Origin: Bacteroidota bacterium
GTDB taxonomy: Bacteria > Bacteroidota > Bacteroidia > B-17B0 > Aurantibacillaceae
Assembly (NCBI GenBank): GCA_013287545.1
Contig: JABDDQ010000005.1
Coordinates: 1 to 60,032 of the forward strand
Length of the DNA: 60,032 nt
Direction: 5' to 3'
Shown here: one piece after another, positions 1-8,817 of the stretch
Position numbering within the stretch: the stretch's first letter is position 1
Layout: every line of letters begins with the position of its first letter
Position numbers and translations under genes: made by a program
Notes under the pieces: generated by a model
What the model was told of the DNA's origin: nothing
Seen by the model: only the letters and a program-made list of their open reading frames with translations
The model's database searches: none

Positions 1-234
1 ACTACCAAGCTATCTGATAAAATAGAAGTAGACAGCCCCTATAAATTTAATTTTGAAACCAATTTAATTAGTCAGGAATTGTATGGGCATTTTGAAGATG
101 ATGATGTGGATTTTCCGGTAGCCTTAGTTAGTTATGGAAAAAAATGTGATTGTTTTGAGTATAACAGAGAATATACAGCTAAACTGATTAACAATATGTT
201 TAACAATTTATTGTTTGGAGATTATACTTATTAA
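1..234 (+). CDS. 3' end of an unknown protein (partial)
   Basis: Frame 1 is open from the window edge to the TAA at 232-234 and encodes 77 residues. The C-terminal part is acidic (a GHFEDDDVDFP stretch) and contains a CDC pair. I do not recognise a family. The stop lies 62 bp before gatB, and a promoter-like element sits in between, so it is probably not cotranscribed with gatB. The 5' part is outside the window. Confidence 0.6.
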   Translation, partial: TTKLSDKIEVDSPYKFNFETNLISQELYGHFEDDDVDFPVALVSYGKKCDCFEYNREYTAKLINNMFNNLLFGDYTY

Positions 235-273
235 ATTCTTTTATTCTTACTCCGTTTAAAAATCTAATTATTG

Positions 274-281
274 TACCTTTG
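274..281 (+). promoter_or_regulatory. Bacteroidota -7 promoter element for gatB
   Basis: TACCTTTG matches the phylum's TAnnTTTG element exactly. It ends 15 nt before the gatB ATG, which implies a leader of roughly ten nucleotides. No clear TTTG -33 box is visible. Confidence 0.5.
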
Positions 282-296
282 TCTTTTCTTTAAATT

Positions 297-1751
297 ATGA
301 GTGTTTACGATAAATACGAAGCTGTAATTGGATTGGAAGTTCACATGCAGTTGCTAACTAAAAGCAAAATGTACTCTAACGATAGTGCCGAGTATGGCGG
401 TTTGCCTAATACGCATGTTAGTGTTATTACATTAGGACACCCCGGCACCTTACCTAAGGTAAATAAAAAAGCTGTTGAATTTGCTGTTAAGTTAGGTTTG
501 GCAGTTAACGGAACAATTCGTTATGAAAACCAATTTGCCCGCAAAAACTACTTTTATGCCGATTTACCAAAAGGGTACCAAATAACGCAGGATAAAACCC
601 CATTTTGTAACGGAGGTCATATTACTATTAAGCTAAAAGATGGAAGTGAGAAAAATATAAATCTTACTCGTATACATATGGAAGAGGATGCCGGTAAAAG
701 CATGCACGACCAAGATGCTACTGATACTTTAGTTGATTTAAACCGTGCCGGAGTTCCTCTTTTAGAAATGGTAACTGAACCTGAAATTTGTAATGGTGAC
801 GAGGCTTACGCTTATTTAACCGAAGTACGTAAACTGGTTCGCTATTTGGATATTTGTGATGGCAACATGGAAGAAGGCTCTATGCGCTGCGATGCTAACG
901 TTTCGGTTAGAATAAAAGGAACTAAAGAGTTTGGTAAAAAAGTGGAAGTTAAAAATATGAACTCCATACGTAACGTACAACGTGCTATTGAGTATGAATT
1001 TACTCGTCAGATCGATTTATTAGAAGCCAAGCAAGAAATTGCCGGAGAAACCCGCAGTTTTGACGCTGTTAAAGGCTCTACATTTAGCTTACGTAGTAAA
1101 GAAAATGCGAATGATTACCGTTACTTTCCTGAACCTGATTTGCAACCTATTTTTATAACAGAAAAGTACATTAATGAGGTAAAACAAACTTTACCAGAGT
1201 TACCTAATCAATTATACAAGCGCTATGTAAAAGATTTTAAACTATCTGATTATGATGCGGCTGTGTTAACTGATACCAAAGCTATTGCCCATTATTTTAA
1301 TGAATTGGTTACATATACCAAAAACCACAAAGCAGCTGCTAACTGGTTAATGGTAAATATTAAGAGTCATTTAAACGAAAATGCTATTGATATAGACCGT
1401 TTTCCTGTAAAACCCACTCAAATAGCGGAGCTTATTTCTATTATAGATGATGGAAAAATAAGCCACTCATCGGCATCGCAAAAAATATTCCCTGAGTTGG
1501 TAAAAACACCTACAAAAACTTCGTTACAAATTGCGCAAGAGTTAAATCTAATACAAGAAAGTAACACAGATGCTTTACAAGATTTAGTAAACCAGGTAAT
1601 TGCTAAGTATCCCGAAAAAGTTACTGAATATAAAAACGGCAAAGTAACTTTGGTTGGTTTATTTATGGGCGAGGTTATGAAGTTAAGTGGTGGCAAGGCA
1701 GACCCAAAGGTAACCAGCAAATTGGTGAAAGACACGCTTGATAAAGCCTAA
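297..1751 (+). CDS. gatB: Aspartyl/glutamyl-tRNA(Asn/Gln) amidotransferase subunit B
   Basis: GatB is the kinase/transamidase subunit of GatCAB. It activates Glu-tRNA(Gln) or Asp-tRNA(Asn) with ATP and amidates it with ammonia supplied by GatA. The 484-residue length is normal for the family. The signature GLEVHMQL lies at residues 12-19, followed by the conserved ARKNYFYADLPKGYQ block and the SMRCDANVS segment. The C-terminal part, from about residue 330, is the helical plus YqeY-like tRNA-binding tail. The ATG start is supported by the promoter element just upstream. gatA and gatC are not adjacent, and the next gene, a secreted protein, is unrelated. Confidence 0.97.
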   Translation: MSVYDKYEAVIGLEVHMQLLTKSKMYSNDSAEYGGLPNTHVSVITLGHPGTLPKVNKKAVEFAVKLGLAVNGTIRYENQFARKNYFYADLPKGYQITQDKTPFCNGGHITIKLKDGSEKNINLTRIHMEEDAGKSMHDQDATDTLVDLNRAGVPLLEMVTEPEICNGDEAYAYLTEVRKLVRYLDICDGNMEEGSMRCDANVSVRIKGTKEFGKKVEVKNMNSIRNVQRAIEYEFTRQIDLLEAKQEIAGETRSFDAVKGSTFSLRSKENANDYRYFPEPDLQPIFITEKYINEVKQTLPELPNQLYKRYVKDFKLSDYDAAVLTDTKAIAHYFNELVTYTKNHKAAANWLMVNIKSHLNENAIDIDRFPVKPTQIAELISIIDDGKISHSSASQKIFPELVKTPTKTSLQIAQELNLIQESNTDALQDLVNQVIAKYPEKVTEYKNGKVTLVGLFMGEVMKLSGGKADPKVTSKLVKDTLDKA

Positions 1752-1765
1752 ACCTTTTTAATTAG

Positions 1766-1810
1766 TATTAGATGGCAATTAATAACTGCTATTTTATCGT
1801 TTATCTAATA
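1766..1810 (+). terminator. Possible terminator after gatB
   Basis: The 8-nt arms TATTAGAT (1766-1773) and ATCTAATA (1803-1810) are perfect complements and are followed by a run of T. The loop is long (29 nt) and the stem AT-rich, so this is only a weak terminator candidate. Confidence 0.35.
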
Positions 1811-1862
1811 TTTTTGATTTGTGTATTATAATATCTAACTTTAGGTGTTAGGTAATATGTGC

Positions 1863-2495
1863 ATGGTGAAAAAGGTTATTTTTCTATTTAGTCTTGTAAT
1901 TTTTAAAGTATCTGCTCAAACAGATACAAGCCGTATTGTAGTAAATAATACAGAAGTTGTTTTTTGTGCCGTAGTGCCTCTGCAAGACCATGTTGTTATT
2001 AGCTGGACTACTTCTAAAGAAAATAACAATGTTTATTTTACCATAGAGAAAAGCAAAGACGGTAAAAAATTCAGTAAAATAATAGATGTACCCGGTTCAG
2101 GGGATGGTAAATCGTATAGAGAGTATGTGGAAACTGATTATCAGCCTTATAAAGAAACATCCTACTATCGTATTAAGCAAACCGATTATAATGGCAGTTA
2201 CACCTATTTCCCTACCACAGGCGTGGTGTTTAATCCTACTAAAATGGGTAAAATGTACCCAAATCAGGCACAAGCTAAAAAAAATATAGAGCAGCCCGAG
2301 GGGGCTAAAAATGAAGAAGTACTGGTTGTATTGCAGGATGCTGAAGGGGTTGAGTTTTCTACCAAAGTTACTATTATACAAGAAGATTCTCAGCTTTTTG
2401 CTACCGACGCCAGTAGGTTGATTCCTCCCGGGATTTATATTATTATATCCTCATCTGACGAAAATATTTATAGCCAGAAAATTATTGTTAAATAA
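1863..2495 (+). CDS. Secreted protein with FnIII-like domain and T9SS-like C-terminus
   Basis: The protein starts with a signal peptide (MVKKVIFLFSLVIFKVSAQ, cleavage probably before QT). I chose the ATG at 1863 because it gives the best signal peptide; a GTG at 1845 and an ATG at 1857 are in frame. Residues around 40-110 carry the pattern VISWTTSKENNNVYFTIEKS ... YYRIKQTDYNG, which is the fibronectin-III-like module common in secreted Bacteroidota proteins. The C-terminus (PPGIYIIISSSDEN...KIIVK) resembles the end of a type A T9SS sorting domain, so export to the surface is likely. The specific role is unknown. It stands alone between two housekeeping genes. Confidence 0.7.
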   Translation: MVKKVIFLFSLVIFKVSAQTDTSRIVVNNTEVVFCAVVPLQDHVVISWTTSKENNNVYFTIEKSKDGKKFSKIIDVPGSGDGKSYREYVETDYQPYKETSYYRIKQTDYNGSYTYFPTTGVVFNPTKMGKMYPNQAQAKKNIEQPEGAKNEEVLVVLQDAEGVEFSTKVTIIQEDSQLFATDASRLIPPGIYIIISSSDENIYSQKIIVK

Positions 2496-2558
2496 ATATT
2501 TGTATCTATTCGTAGTAAAGAAGCTATATTTAGGCTTAAATTATTGAACTGAACTTTT

Positions 2559-4046
2559 ATGAAAAAAATTTTAGTAGCCAACCGTGGAGAGATTGCCTTG
2601 CGTGTTATGCGTAGTGCTAAAGAAATGGGTATAAAAACAGTTGCTGTTTTTAGCGAAGCTGATAGAAACGCCCTTTTTGTAAGATATGCTGATGAAGCAG
2701 TTTGTATTGGTCCGCCGCCAAGTAACCAAAGTTATTTGCTGGGCGATAAAATTATTGAAGTAGCCAAAAAATTGGGAGTAGATGGCATACACCCGGGGTA
2801 CGGATTTTTATCAGAAAATGCTGATTTTGCCGCTGCTGTTAAAAAAGCAGGTATTACGTTTATAGGCCCAAGTCCGGAAGCAATGGATGTAATGGGCGAT
2901 AAACTTTCTGCCAAAGCGGCTGCTAAAAAGTTTAATGTACCTATGGTACCAGGTAGCGAAGGTTTATTAAAAGATTTAAAAGAAGCTGTTAGCGTAGCTA
3001 AGGCAACAGGCTTCCCTTTGTTGATAAAGGCATCGGCTGGCGGTGGTGGTAAAGGCATGCGCTTGGTTGAACGCATTGAAGATGTAGAAGAGCAAATGAA
3101 AATGGCTATGAGTGAGGCTAAATCTGCCTTTGGTGATGATAGTGTTTTTATAGAAAAATTTGTTTCCGGTCCGCGTCATATAGAAATCCAAATAATGGCA
3201 GATAACCATGGTAATGTGGTTTATTTGTTTGAGCGTGAGTGTAGCATACAACGTCGCCATCAAAAAGTTATCGAAGAGGCTCCTTCATCTGTACTAACAC
3301 CTGAATTACGTAAACAAATGGGTGAATGTGCTGTTAATGTGGCAAAAGCATGTAACTACAGCGGTGCAGGAACAGTGGAATTTTTGGTAGATGATACTAT
3401 GAAGTTTTATTTTTTAGAAATGAACACTCGCCTACAAGTTGAACACCCGGTAACAGAAATGATTAGCGGGCTTGATTTAGTAAAAGAACAGATTAGAGTA
3501 GCACGCGGAGAAAAATTATCATACACGCAAGCAGATTTAAAGATAAACGGCCATGCTATTGAAGTGCGTGTGTGTGCCGAAGACCCTAAAAATAATTTTT
3601 TACCAGATATTGGTAAATTAGTTACTTACCGCACACCAAAAGGAACGGGCGTACGTGTAGATGACGGTTTTGAAGAAGGCATGGACATTCCTATTTTTTA
3701 CGACCCGCTTATTGCTAAACTTATTGTGCATGGTAAAGATAGAGAAGAAGCAATTGAGCGTATGTTAAGGGCTATAGACGAGTACCAAATTACCGGTGTA
3801 TCTACTACCCTACAGTTTTGCTCTTTTGTATTAAAACACAATGCTTTTACCAGTGGAAAATTTGATACCAATTTTATTAAAAATTACTTTAAACCTGAAA
3901 TGCTTGATACATCTACCAAACAAGAAGCTGAGATAGCTGCATTATTTGGTTCAATTTTTGTAAATAAAGATGCTAAAGTAATTAAGGAGCATAATAACTT
4001 TGAAAAAGCACAGCGTTCTAACTGGAAAACTAACCGAATACAATAA
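2559..4046 (+). CDS. accC: Biotin carboxylase (acetyl-CoA carboxylase subunit)
   Basis: This enzyme carboxylates biotin on the carrier protein using ATP and bicarbonate, the first half-reaction of acetyl-CoA (or a related acyl-CoA) carboxylase. The N-terminal domain opens with KKILVANRGEIALRV, the ATP-grasp glycine loop GGGGKG lies at residues 161-166, and the catalytic EMNTRLQVEHPVTE segment lies near residue 290. At 495 residues it is about 45 longer than the E. coli protein, the extra length being C-terminal. No accB or carboxyltransferase gene is adjacent, so whether the acceptor is acetyl-CoA or propionyl-CoA cannot be decided here. The ATG follows a short A/T-rich leader. Confidence 0.93.
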   Translation: MKKILVANRGEIALRVMRSAKEMGIKTVAVFSEADRNALFVRYADEAVCIGPPPSNQSYLLGDKIIEVAKKLGVDGIHPGYGFLSENADFAAAVKKAGITFIGPSPEAMDVMGDKLSAKAAAKKFNVPMVPGSEGLLKDLKEAVSVAKATGFPLLIKASAGGGGKGMRLVERIEDVEEQMKMAMSEAKSAFGDDSVFIEKFVSGPRHIEIQIMADNHGNVVYLFERECSIQRRHQKVIEEAPSSVLTPELRKQMGECAVNVAKACNYSGAGTVEFLVDDTMKFYFLEMNTRLQVEHPVTEMISGLDLVKEQIRVARGEKLSYTQADLKINGHAIEVRVCAEDPKNNFLPDIGKLVTYRTPKGTGVRVDDGFEEGMDIPIFYDPLIAKLIVHGKDREEAIERMLRAIDEYQITGVSTTLQFCSFVLKHNAFTSGKFDTNFIKNYFKPEMLDTSTKQEAEIAALFGSIFVNKDAKVIKEHNNFEKAQRSNWKTNRIQ

Positions 4047-4061
4047 TTTAAATAAGCTACC

Positions 4062-4901
4062 ATGCGTGTAACAAAATCCCTTTTCTACTTATTACTACTT
4101 TTTGCTTTTGTTTTTCAATCTTGCTCTATAGAAAAAAGGCATTATACAAATGGTTACAGTTTGCAATGGAAAAAAAATAAGCCTACTGTTAAAACTGACA
4201 ACTCAGAAGAAGCAGTAGCGCAAACAAAAAAACAAGTTGAAACAGAAAGTGTTGTAGATGAACCAACACTTTCTGTTAAAAATGTAAACGCATTAACGGC
4301 TTCAGTAGAAACAAAGAAAGACATTTTTTTAGTTGCACCTGATTCTATAGGTTGCGATACTATTATAATGCGCAACGAAACTGAGATTAAAGTTAAGGTA
4401 ATAGAAATTACGCCTACCGAGGTTAAATATAAGTACTGTGATAATTTAACCGGACCTTTATATGTTTCTTACAGATATGAAGTGTCGTATATAAAATACG
4501 CTAATGGGAAATTAGATTCGTTTAAGGATGAATTTGCCCCTGTTAAAACAGCATCAAATAAACAAGTTGGCTCTCCTTCTTACTCGGGCTCTTCTAATTA
4601 TACCGCTTCTGATTATATAAATAATCGCAACTCAGAAAAAGCAAAAAAAACGTCGTTAGTTGCTCTGATTTTTTCTTGTATATCGCTTGTTCCAATTTTT
4701 GGTTTTCCGGCCATATTTATAGGAATGTCTATGGGATTTAGAGCATTAAAATTAATTAAGAGAAACCCAAGAGAATTAGAGATGTATAGACCAAGAGCTT
4801 TAGCAGCAGTAGCTATAGCAGCTGCTGTTTTATTATTATATATAGTGCTGCTTGGGTATCTTATAATGCAGACTGGTGGCTTACTACAGTTTTTAATATA
4901 A
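4062..4901 (+). CDS. Putative lipoprotein with two C-terminal membrane segments
   Basis: This 279-residue protein has a lipoprotein-type signal (FVFQSC, candidate lipidated Cys21) followed by a charged stretch (SIEKRHYTNGYSLQWKKNK) that I recognise as recurring in uncharacterised Bacteroidota lipoproteins. The middle region (about 85-150) includes DTIIMRNETEIKVKVIEI and looks like a small beta domain. The C-terminus has two hydrophobic segments (around 196-220 and 244-270) separated by a basic loop, like DUF4190-type membrane tails. It begins 15 bp after accC and may be cotranscribed. No function can be assigned. Confidence 0.7.
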   Translation: MRVTKSLFYLLLLFAFVFQSCSIEKRHYTNGYSLQWKKNKPTVKTDNSEEAVAQTKKQVETESVVDEPTLSVKNVNALTASVETKKDIFLVAPDSIGCDTIIMRNETEIKVKVIEITPTEVKYKYCDNLTGPLYVSYRYEVSYIKYANGKLDSFKDEFAPVKTASNKQVGSPSYSGSSNYTASDYINNRNSEKAKKTSLVALIFSCISLVPIFGFPAIFIGMSMGFRALKLIKRNPRELEMYRPRALAAVAIAAAVLLLYIVLLGYLIMQTGGLLQFLI

Positions 4902-4951
4902 AATTGAGTGGGTTACTTTTTGATTTTTAAGACATAAAATAAAAAGATAAG

Positions 4952-5602
4952 ATGCCTGTACTTTTTTATATAAAAAAAATAAGTGCAAGGAGTTTTAAAA
5001 TAATATACTTATTATTTTTTCCTATTTGTTTGTTTTCACAAAATAATGAAAATGTAACCATTCCTTATGTATCTAAAATTGCCGATGGTTACAGAGTTAC
5101 TGCCGTTATTGAAAAAAATGATACGATACCCTATATAGTAATGCCTTGGGTTGTTATTACGGGTAAAATATCTTTTAAGAACCGTAGAAAATATGTGGAA
5201 TGGACAAGACTTAAACAAAATGTAAAAAAAGTATATCCGTATGCTATACTGGCTGCGGCAAAACTAAAAGAATTTGATTTGGTGCTGGCTACTATACCCA
5301 AAGAAGCTGACCGCAAAGCCTATTTAAAGAAAAGTGAAAAAGAACTTCAAAAAGAATTTGGGGAAGAATTAAAAGGATTAAGCGTAAATCAGGGTAAAAT
5401 TTTAATGAAATTAATTGATAGAGAAACCGGTAAAACAACCTACACCATTATAAAAGATATGCGAGGAAATTTTAACGCGTTTATGTGGCAAAGTTTAGCA
5501 ACTTTATTTGGCTCATCCATGAAACAAGAATATAATTTAAACGACCCTTACGATAGGGAAATAGAGCTTGCCATTAAACAAATAGAAGCTGGAGATTTTT
5601 AA
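4952..5602 (+). CDS. DUF4294 domain-containing secreted protein
   Basis: The 216-residue product starts with a hydrophobic leader (IIYLLFFPICLFSQ) that looks like a signal peptide. The mature part, with NDTIPYIVMPWVVITGK and a long charged helical region ending in a DPYDREIE motif, matches the DUF4294 family of Bacteroidota. The family has no established function. It overlaps nothing and is followed after one base by the RNA-ligase-like gene, so the two are probably one transcript. Confidence 0.8.
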   Translation: MPVLFYIKKISARSFKIIYLLFFPICLFSQNNENVTIPYVSKIADGYRVTAVIEKNDTIPYIVMPWVVITGKISFKNRRKYVEWTRLKQNVKKVYPYAILAAAKLKEFDLVLATIPKEADRKAYLKKSEKELQKEFGEELKGLSVNQGKILMKLIDRETGKTTYTIIKDMRGNFNAFMWQSLATLFGSSMKQEYNLNDPYDREIELAIKQIEAGDF

Positions 5603-5603
5603 T

Positions 5604-6152
5604 ATGCCTATTCAGAAATATTTTATAGCCCTTGTTGTTCCTGAGCCATTTCAGGCAGAGCTGATGGAATTAAAAAATGAAGTAAAAGATTTATTTAATA
5701 GTAAAGGCGCATTACGCTCCCCTGCCCATATAACCTTGCACATGCCATTTGAATGGAAAGAAGAAAAAGAAGCTGTTTTACTAAATACTTTACAGCAATT
5801 TACTTTTAATGGTAGCTTTAATATTGAATTACAAAACTTTTCTTGCTTTGAGCCTCGTGTGTTATTTGTTGATGTAGTTAAGAATGAATCACTTGAAAAA
5901 CTGCAAAATGAACTGGTAATTTATGTAAAGAAAAATCTGCGGTTATTTAATCAGGCTGATGATATGAGAGGCTTTCATCCGCATGTTACCATTGCATTTA
6001 GAGACTTAAAGAAAGAGCAATTTTATAATGCTTTACCTTATTTTAAAACTAAAACATATAATGCATCTTTTGAAATGAAAAGTTTTTATCTGCTAAAACA
6101 TATAGATAAAGAGTGGCAGGTTTATAAAGAGTTTGTTTTTACAAACAATTAA
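5604..6152 (+). CDS. 2'-5' RNA ligase family (2H phosphoesterase) protein
   Basis: Two H-x-T/S motifs characteristic of the 2H phosphoesterase superfamily are present: HITL (from His42) and HVTIAF near residue 127. The 182-residue length fits ThpR/LigT-like enzymes, which act on 2',3'-cyclic phosphates of RNA, or bacterial homologues with unknown substrate. The start codon lies one base after the DUF4294 stop, so it is translationally close to it. Its 3' end overlaps the convergent pfkA by 4 bp. Confidence 0.85.
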   Translation: MPIQKYFIALVVPEPFQAELMELKNEVKDLFNSKGALRSPAHITLHMPFEWKEEKEAVLLNTLQQFTFNGSFNIELQNFSCFEPRVLFVDVVKNESLEKLQNELVIYVKKNLRLFNQADDMRGFHPHVTIAFRDLKKEQFYNALPYFKTKTYNASFEMKSFYLLKHIDKEWQVYKEFVFTNN

Positions 6153-7117
6153 ATAGAAAGTATCTCCATCATTTTAAGCATATCAGCATTTAAGGTTTGA
6201 GTGTGTTTTATAGCTTTATCAAACGGAGTAAACGTTACTTGTTTATTTACTATACCAATCATAACATTTTGTTTGCCAAGTAATAAGGCTTGTACAGCAT
6301 TATAACCCATAATGCTTGCATTTACACGTTCCATACAGCTTGGTGAGCCGCCACGTTGCATGTGCCCCAGTATACTAACACGCATATCAAATTGAGGAAA
6401 AAACTGTTTAAGAATTTCAGCTACTTTGTAAGCTCCTCCACTTTCATCGCCCTCGGCAACAATTATTATTTTACTTGATTTATCTTTTCTACTTGCCTTT
6501 AACCTATCTATTAATTTTTGAATATCATTTTTAGTTTCCGGAATTAAAATGGCTTCAGCACCTGAACCAATTCCGCTACGTAGGGCAATTAACCCGGCAT
6601 CGCGCCCCATTACTTCTACAATAAAAACTCGGTCGTGGCTTTCTGCTGTATCGCGTATTTTATCTACTGCATCAATAACGGTGTTAATAGCTGTATCGTA
6701 TCCTATGGTAAAATCGGTTCCTACCAAATCATTATCAATAGTGCCCGGGCAACCTACAATGGGTATATCGCTTTTAGCAGATAGAGCTAAGGCACCCGTA
6801 AATGTACCATCGCCACCAATAACTACCAGCCCATCTACATTATGTTTTTTTAAATGATTTGCTGCTTGTTGTAAACCTTCTTCAGTTCTGAATTTTTGAC
6901 TGCGAGAAGTTTTTAAAATAGTACCGCCACGCTGAATAATATTGGCTACTGATTTATGCGAAAGCTGTATATGCTCGTCGTGTATCAATCCTTCGTACCC
7001 ATGTCTAAAACCAATTACTTCAATATTTTGATGTAGTGCGGTACGAACTACTGCGCGTATACAGGCATTCATGCCAGGTGCATCTCCACCCGATGTTAGT
7101 ACTGCTAATTTTTTCAT
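6149..7117 (-). CDS. pfkA: ATP-dependent 6-phosphofructokinase
   Basis: Phosphorylates fructose 6-phosphate to fructose 1,6-bisphosphate in glycolysis. The 322-residue length is typical of bacterial PfkA. The ATP-binding loop GGDAPGMNA starts at residue 10, GGDGT lies at 101-105, and the catalytic TIDND lies at 126-130 (Asp128). Glycine in GGDGT (position 104), rather than the Asp of pyrophosphate-dependent enzymes, indicates ATP as donor. RGGSPSCMER near residue 250 supplies substrate contacts. It lies 18 bp downstream of the unknown gene at 7136-7705 and may share its transcript. Pyruvate kinase is encoded nearby at 9843 on the other strand. Confidence 0.96.
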   Translation of the reverse strand: MKKLAVLTSGGDAPGMNACIRAVVRTALHQNIEVIGFRHGYEGLIHDEHIQLSHKSVANIIQRGGTILKTSRSQKFRTEEGLQQAANHLKKHNVDGLVVIGGDGTFTGALALSAKSDIPIVGCPGTIDNDLVGTDFTIGYDTAINTVIDAVDKIRDTAESHDRVFIVEVMGRDAGLIALRSGIGSGAEAILIPETKNDIQKLIDRLKASRKDKSSKIIIVAEGDESGGAYKVAEILKQFFPQFDMRVSILGHMQRGGSPSCMERVNASIMGYNAVQALLLGKQNVMIGIVNKQVTFTPFDKAIKHTQTLNADMLKMMEILSI

Positions 7118-7135
7118 ACTGATTTTATTAAATAA

Positions 7136-7705
7136 TTATTTTAAACGATTTGCCATTATTTTTTGCAGGTTGCCAAAAACCTGTCCAGGACTAAAACGAC
7201 GCCAATTAAACTCATCTAACTCTCCACCCGATATAAAATAATAGTCAATATTGTGCTGCTGAAATTCTTTTAAAACGTGTTGCCTAAAATTAAGAAAAAC
7301 TATCCAACCATCATCTCCATTATCTTCAAACCACTCTTCGTAATAACTATCATCTGAGGCATGAAAATTCAATACATTTTCACCAATAATTACAAATTTA
7401 TTTATGCCATAGATGGCCATTTCATCAATAATATCGCGCTTTAGCAACATAATATCGTTGCCAATGGCATCGTTCCACTCCCCTATTAACTCTATAAAGC
7501 AGTACTTTTCGTCATAATCAACAAAAAGTATTTTTATATAAAGGGTTTCACTTCCAAAATCATCCCATTGTGGGTGAATAACAAAATTGTAAATGCTATT
7601 TGTAAATTCTATTTCGCTATACTCACGTCCATAAAAAGGAGATTGGGCATCGTCTGCTGAAATGTAGAGATGTCGCCAGTTGTAATATGGTTCTATATCG
7701 TGCAC
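7136..7705 (-). CDS. Conserved protein of unknown function
   Basis: This 189-residue soluble protein has no signal peptide or membrane segment. It is unusually rich in acidic and aromatic residues (for example DDSYYEEWFEDNGDDGW). The ORF begins with GTG at 7705. A perfect TAnnTTTG element lies 17 nt upstream, which supports that start. It is 18 bp ahead of pfkA on the same strand, so the two are likely cotranscribed, but I cannot assign a function or a family. Confidence 0.7.
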   Translation of the reverse strand: MHDIEPYYNWRHLYISADDAQSPFYGREYSEIEFTNSIYNFVIHPQWDDFGSETLYIKILFVDYDEKYCFIELIGEWNDAIGNDIMLLKRDIIDEMAIYGINKFVIIGENVLNFHASDDSYYEEWFEDNGDDGWIVFLNFRQHVLKEFQQHNIDYYFISGGELDEFNWRRFSPGQVFGNLQKIMANRLK

Positions 7706-7721
7706 GTAAAAACTCTTCGTA

Positions 7722-7729
7722 CAAAGATA
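7722..7729 (-). promoter_or_regulatory. -7 promoter element for the unknown gene and pfkA
   Basis: On the minus strand this reads TATCTTTG, an exact TAnnTTTG match. It ends 17 nt before the GTG at 7705 and therefore supports that start codon. Confidence 0.5.
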
Positions 7730-7769
7730 AGTAGTCTTTTATAAGGAAAAAATACAGTCGCTAAAATTT

Positions 7770-8789
7770 CTAATTTATTAAGAGGTTGCAACCACGAATA
7801 TCACTGTTATCAAAACGCCCCATTAACTCAAAGGTGTTATTAGGATGAATTTTACCTAAATCTTGCGTAGCAATAAAACTGCATGAATTTATATTGGCTA
7901 AATCTATTACGTTTATACCGCCCGTTTTATTTGAAGAAGTAAAACTAAAAGGGTCGTTGGTATCTCGGGTTAAAATACGCAACCAGGGTGGATTTTGAAA
8001 TAAACCGTTTTGTAAGGAATATGCCTGACTAAGTAACTCAGTCATGCCATATTCTGAAGTAATGGTGTTTGTTTTAAATGATTTTTTTAAAATAGCATGT
8101 AGTTCTTCTTTCAGCATTTCTTTACGGCGGCCTTTCATGCCACCGGTTTCCATTACGATAAAGTAATTGGGTAAAGAAATATTTTTATCAGCTAAATCGA
8201 GCAAGGCATAGCTTACACCTAATAAAATAGTTTTTTGTTTTTGTTGTTTAAGCTCCTCAATGGTTTTAATTAAGTCGTTATAATTATCTAAATAAAAACC
8301 ACTTTTAGAATGTTGACTATCATCAATTAATTTTTGTGCCATATAAACAAGCGAGGAACCTGTCCGCTCTAAATAAGAAGGAAGCAATGCCAAAACACAA
8401 TAATCGGTTGAGTTACCAAAAAATAGATCAAAGCATTTGGTAAAGCTTTTTTCGTACAAAGTAATATCATTTACATGATGGTACGATGTACCTGTTTGTG
8501 TGGTGCCACTGCTTGTAAACGTTATAGGTTTATGATGTGCCGCAAATTCTGTAACAATGTTTTGTGTTTTAAAAAACTCAATGGGTAAAAATGGAATTTG
8601 AGTAAGGAAGTTTACATTTTCAATTTTTATACCAAGTGCATCAACAAAATTTTTATAAATTTTATTGTGGCTATATTGTAGGTTGAAAATTTCTAAAGCA
8701 AGTTTTTCAAAACTACTGATATCATCTTTTTGTAAAGAAAAAACACGTGCTGTTAAATTATCGTAAATAGTTTGGCTACTGTTTATCAC
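7770..8789 (-). CDS. LuxE/PaaK-like acyl transferase (acyl-protein synthetase family)
   Basis: The 339-residue product resembles the LuxE acyl-protein synthetase family, relatives of adenylating enzymes. The glycine/serine/threonine-rich loop TFTSSGTTQTGTSYHHV near residues 90-107 is the nucleotide-binding signature, and EYGMTELLSQAY near 241-252 is the second conserved block. In Bacteroidota such proteins are annotated as acyl transferases with unknown partner. The start is GTG at 8789, and the promoter element ends only five bases upstream, so the mRNA may be leaderless. It is transcribed divergently from the lipoprotein gene at 8818, with only 28 bp between the start codons. Confidence 0.75.
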   Translation of the reverse strand: MINSSQTIYDNLTARVFSLQKDDISSFEKLALEIFNLQYSHNKIYKNFVDALGIKIENVNFLTQIPFLPIEFFKTQNIVTEFAAHHKPITFTSSGTTQTGTSYHHVNDITLYEKSFTKCFDLFFGNSTDYCVLALLPSYLERTGSSLVYMAQKLIDDSQHSKSGFYLDNYNDLIKTIEELKQQKQKTILLGVSYALLDLADKNISLPNYFIVMETGGMKGRRKEMLKEELHAILKKSFKTNTITSEYGMTELLSQAYSLQNGLFQNPPWLRILTRDTNDPFSFTSSNKTGGINVIDLANINSCSFIATQDLGKIHPNNTFELMGRFDNSDIRGCNLLIN

Positions 8790-8793
8790 GAAA

Positions 8794-8801
8794 CAAAAAT
8801 A
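8794..8801 (-). promoter_or_regulatory. -7 promoter element for the LuxE-like gene
   Basis: Minus-strand TATTTTTG matches TAnnTTTG. The last base lies 5 nt from the GTG start, so the transcript start would fall at or within a base or two of the start codon. Confidence 0.45.
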
Positions 8802-8817
8802 TTGTTAATTTTAGCTT

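Noticed and set aside
1418-1735. Antisense open frame at the end of gatB
   Set aside because: It mirrors a conserved housekeeping gene and shows no protein family features.
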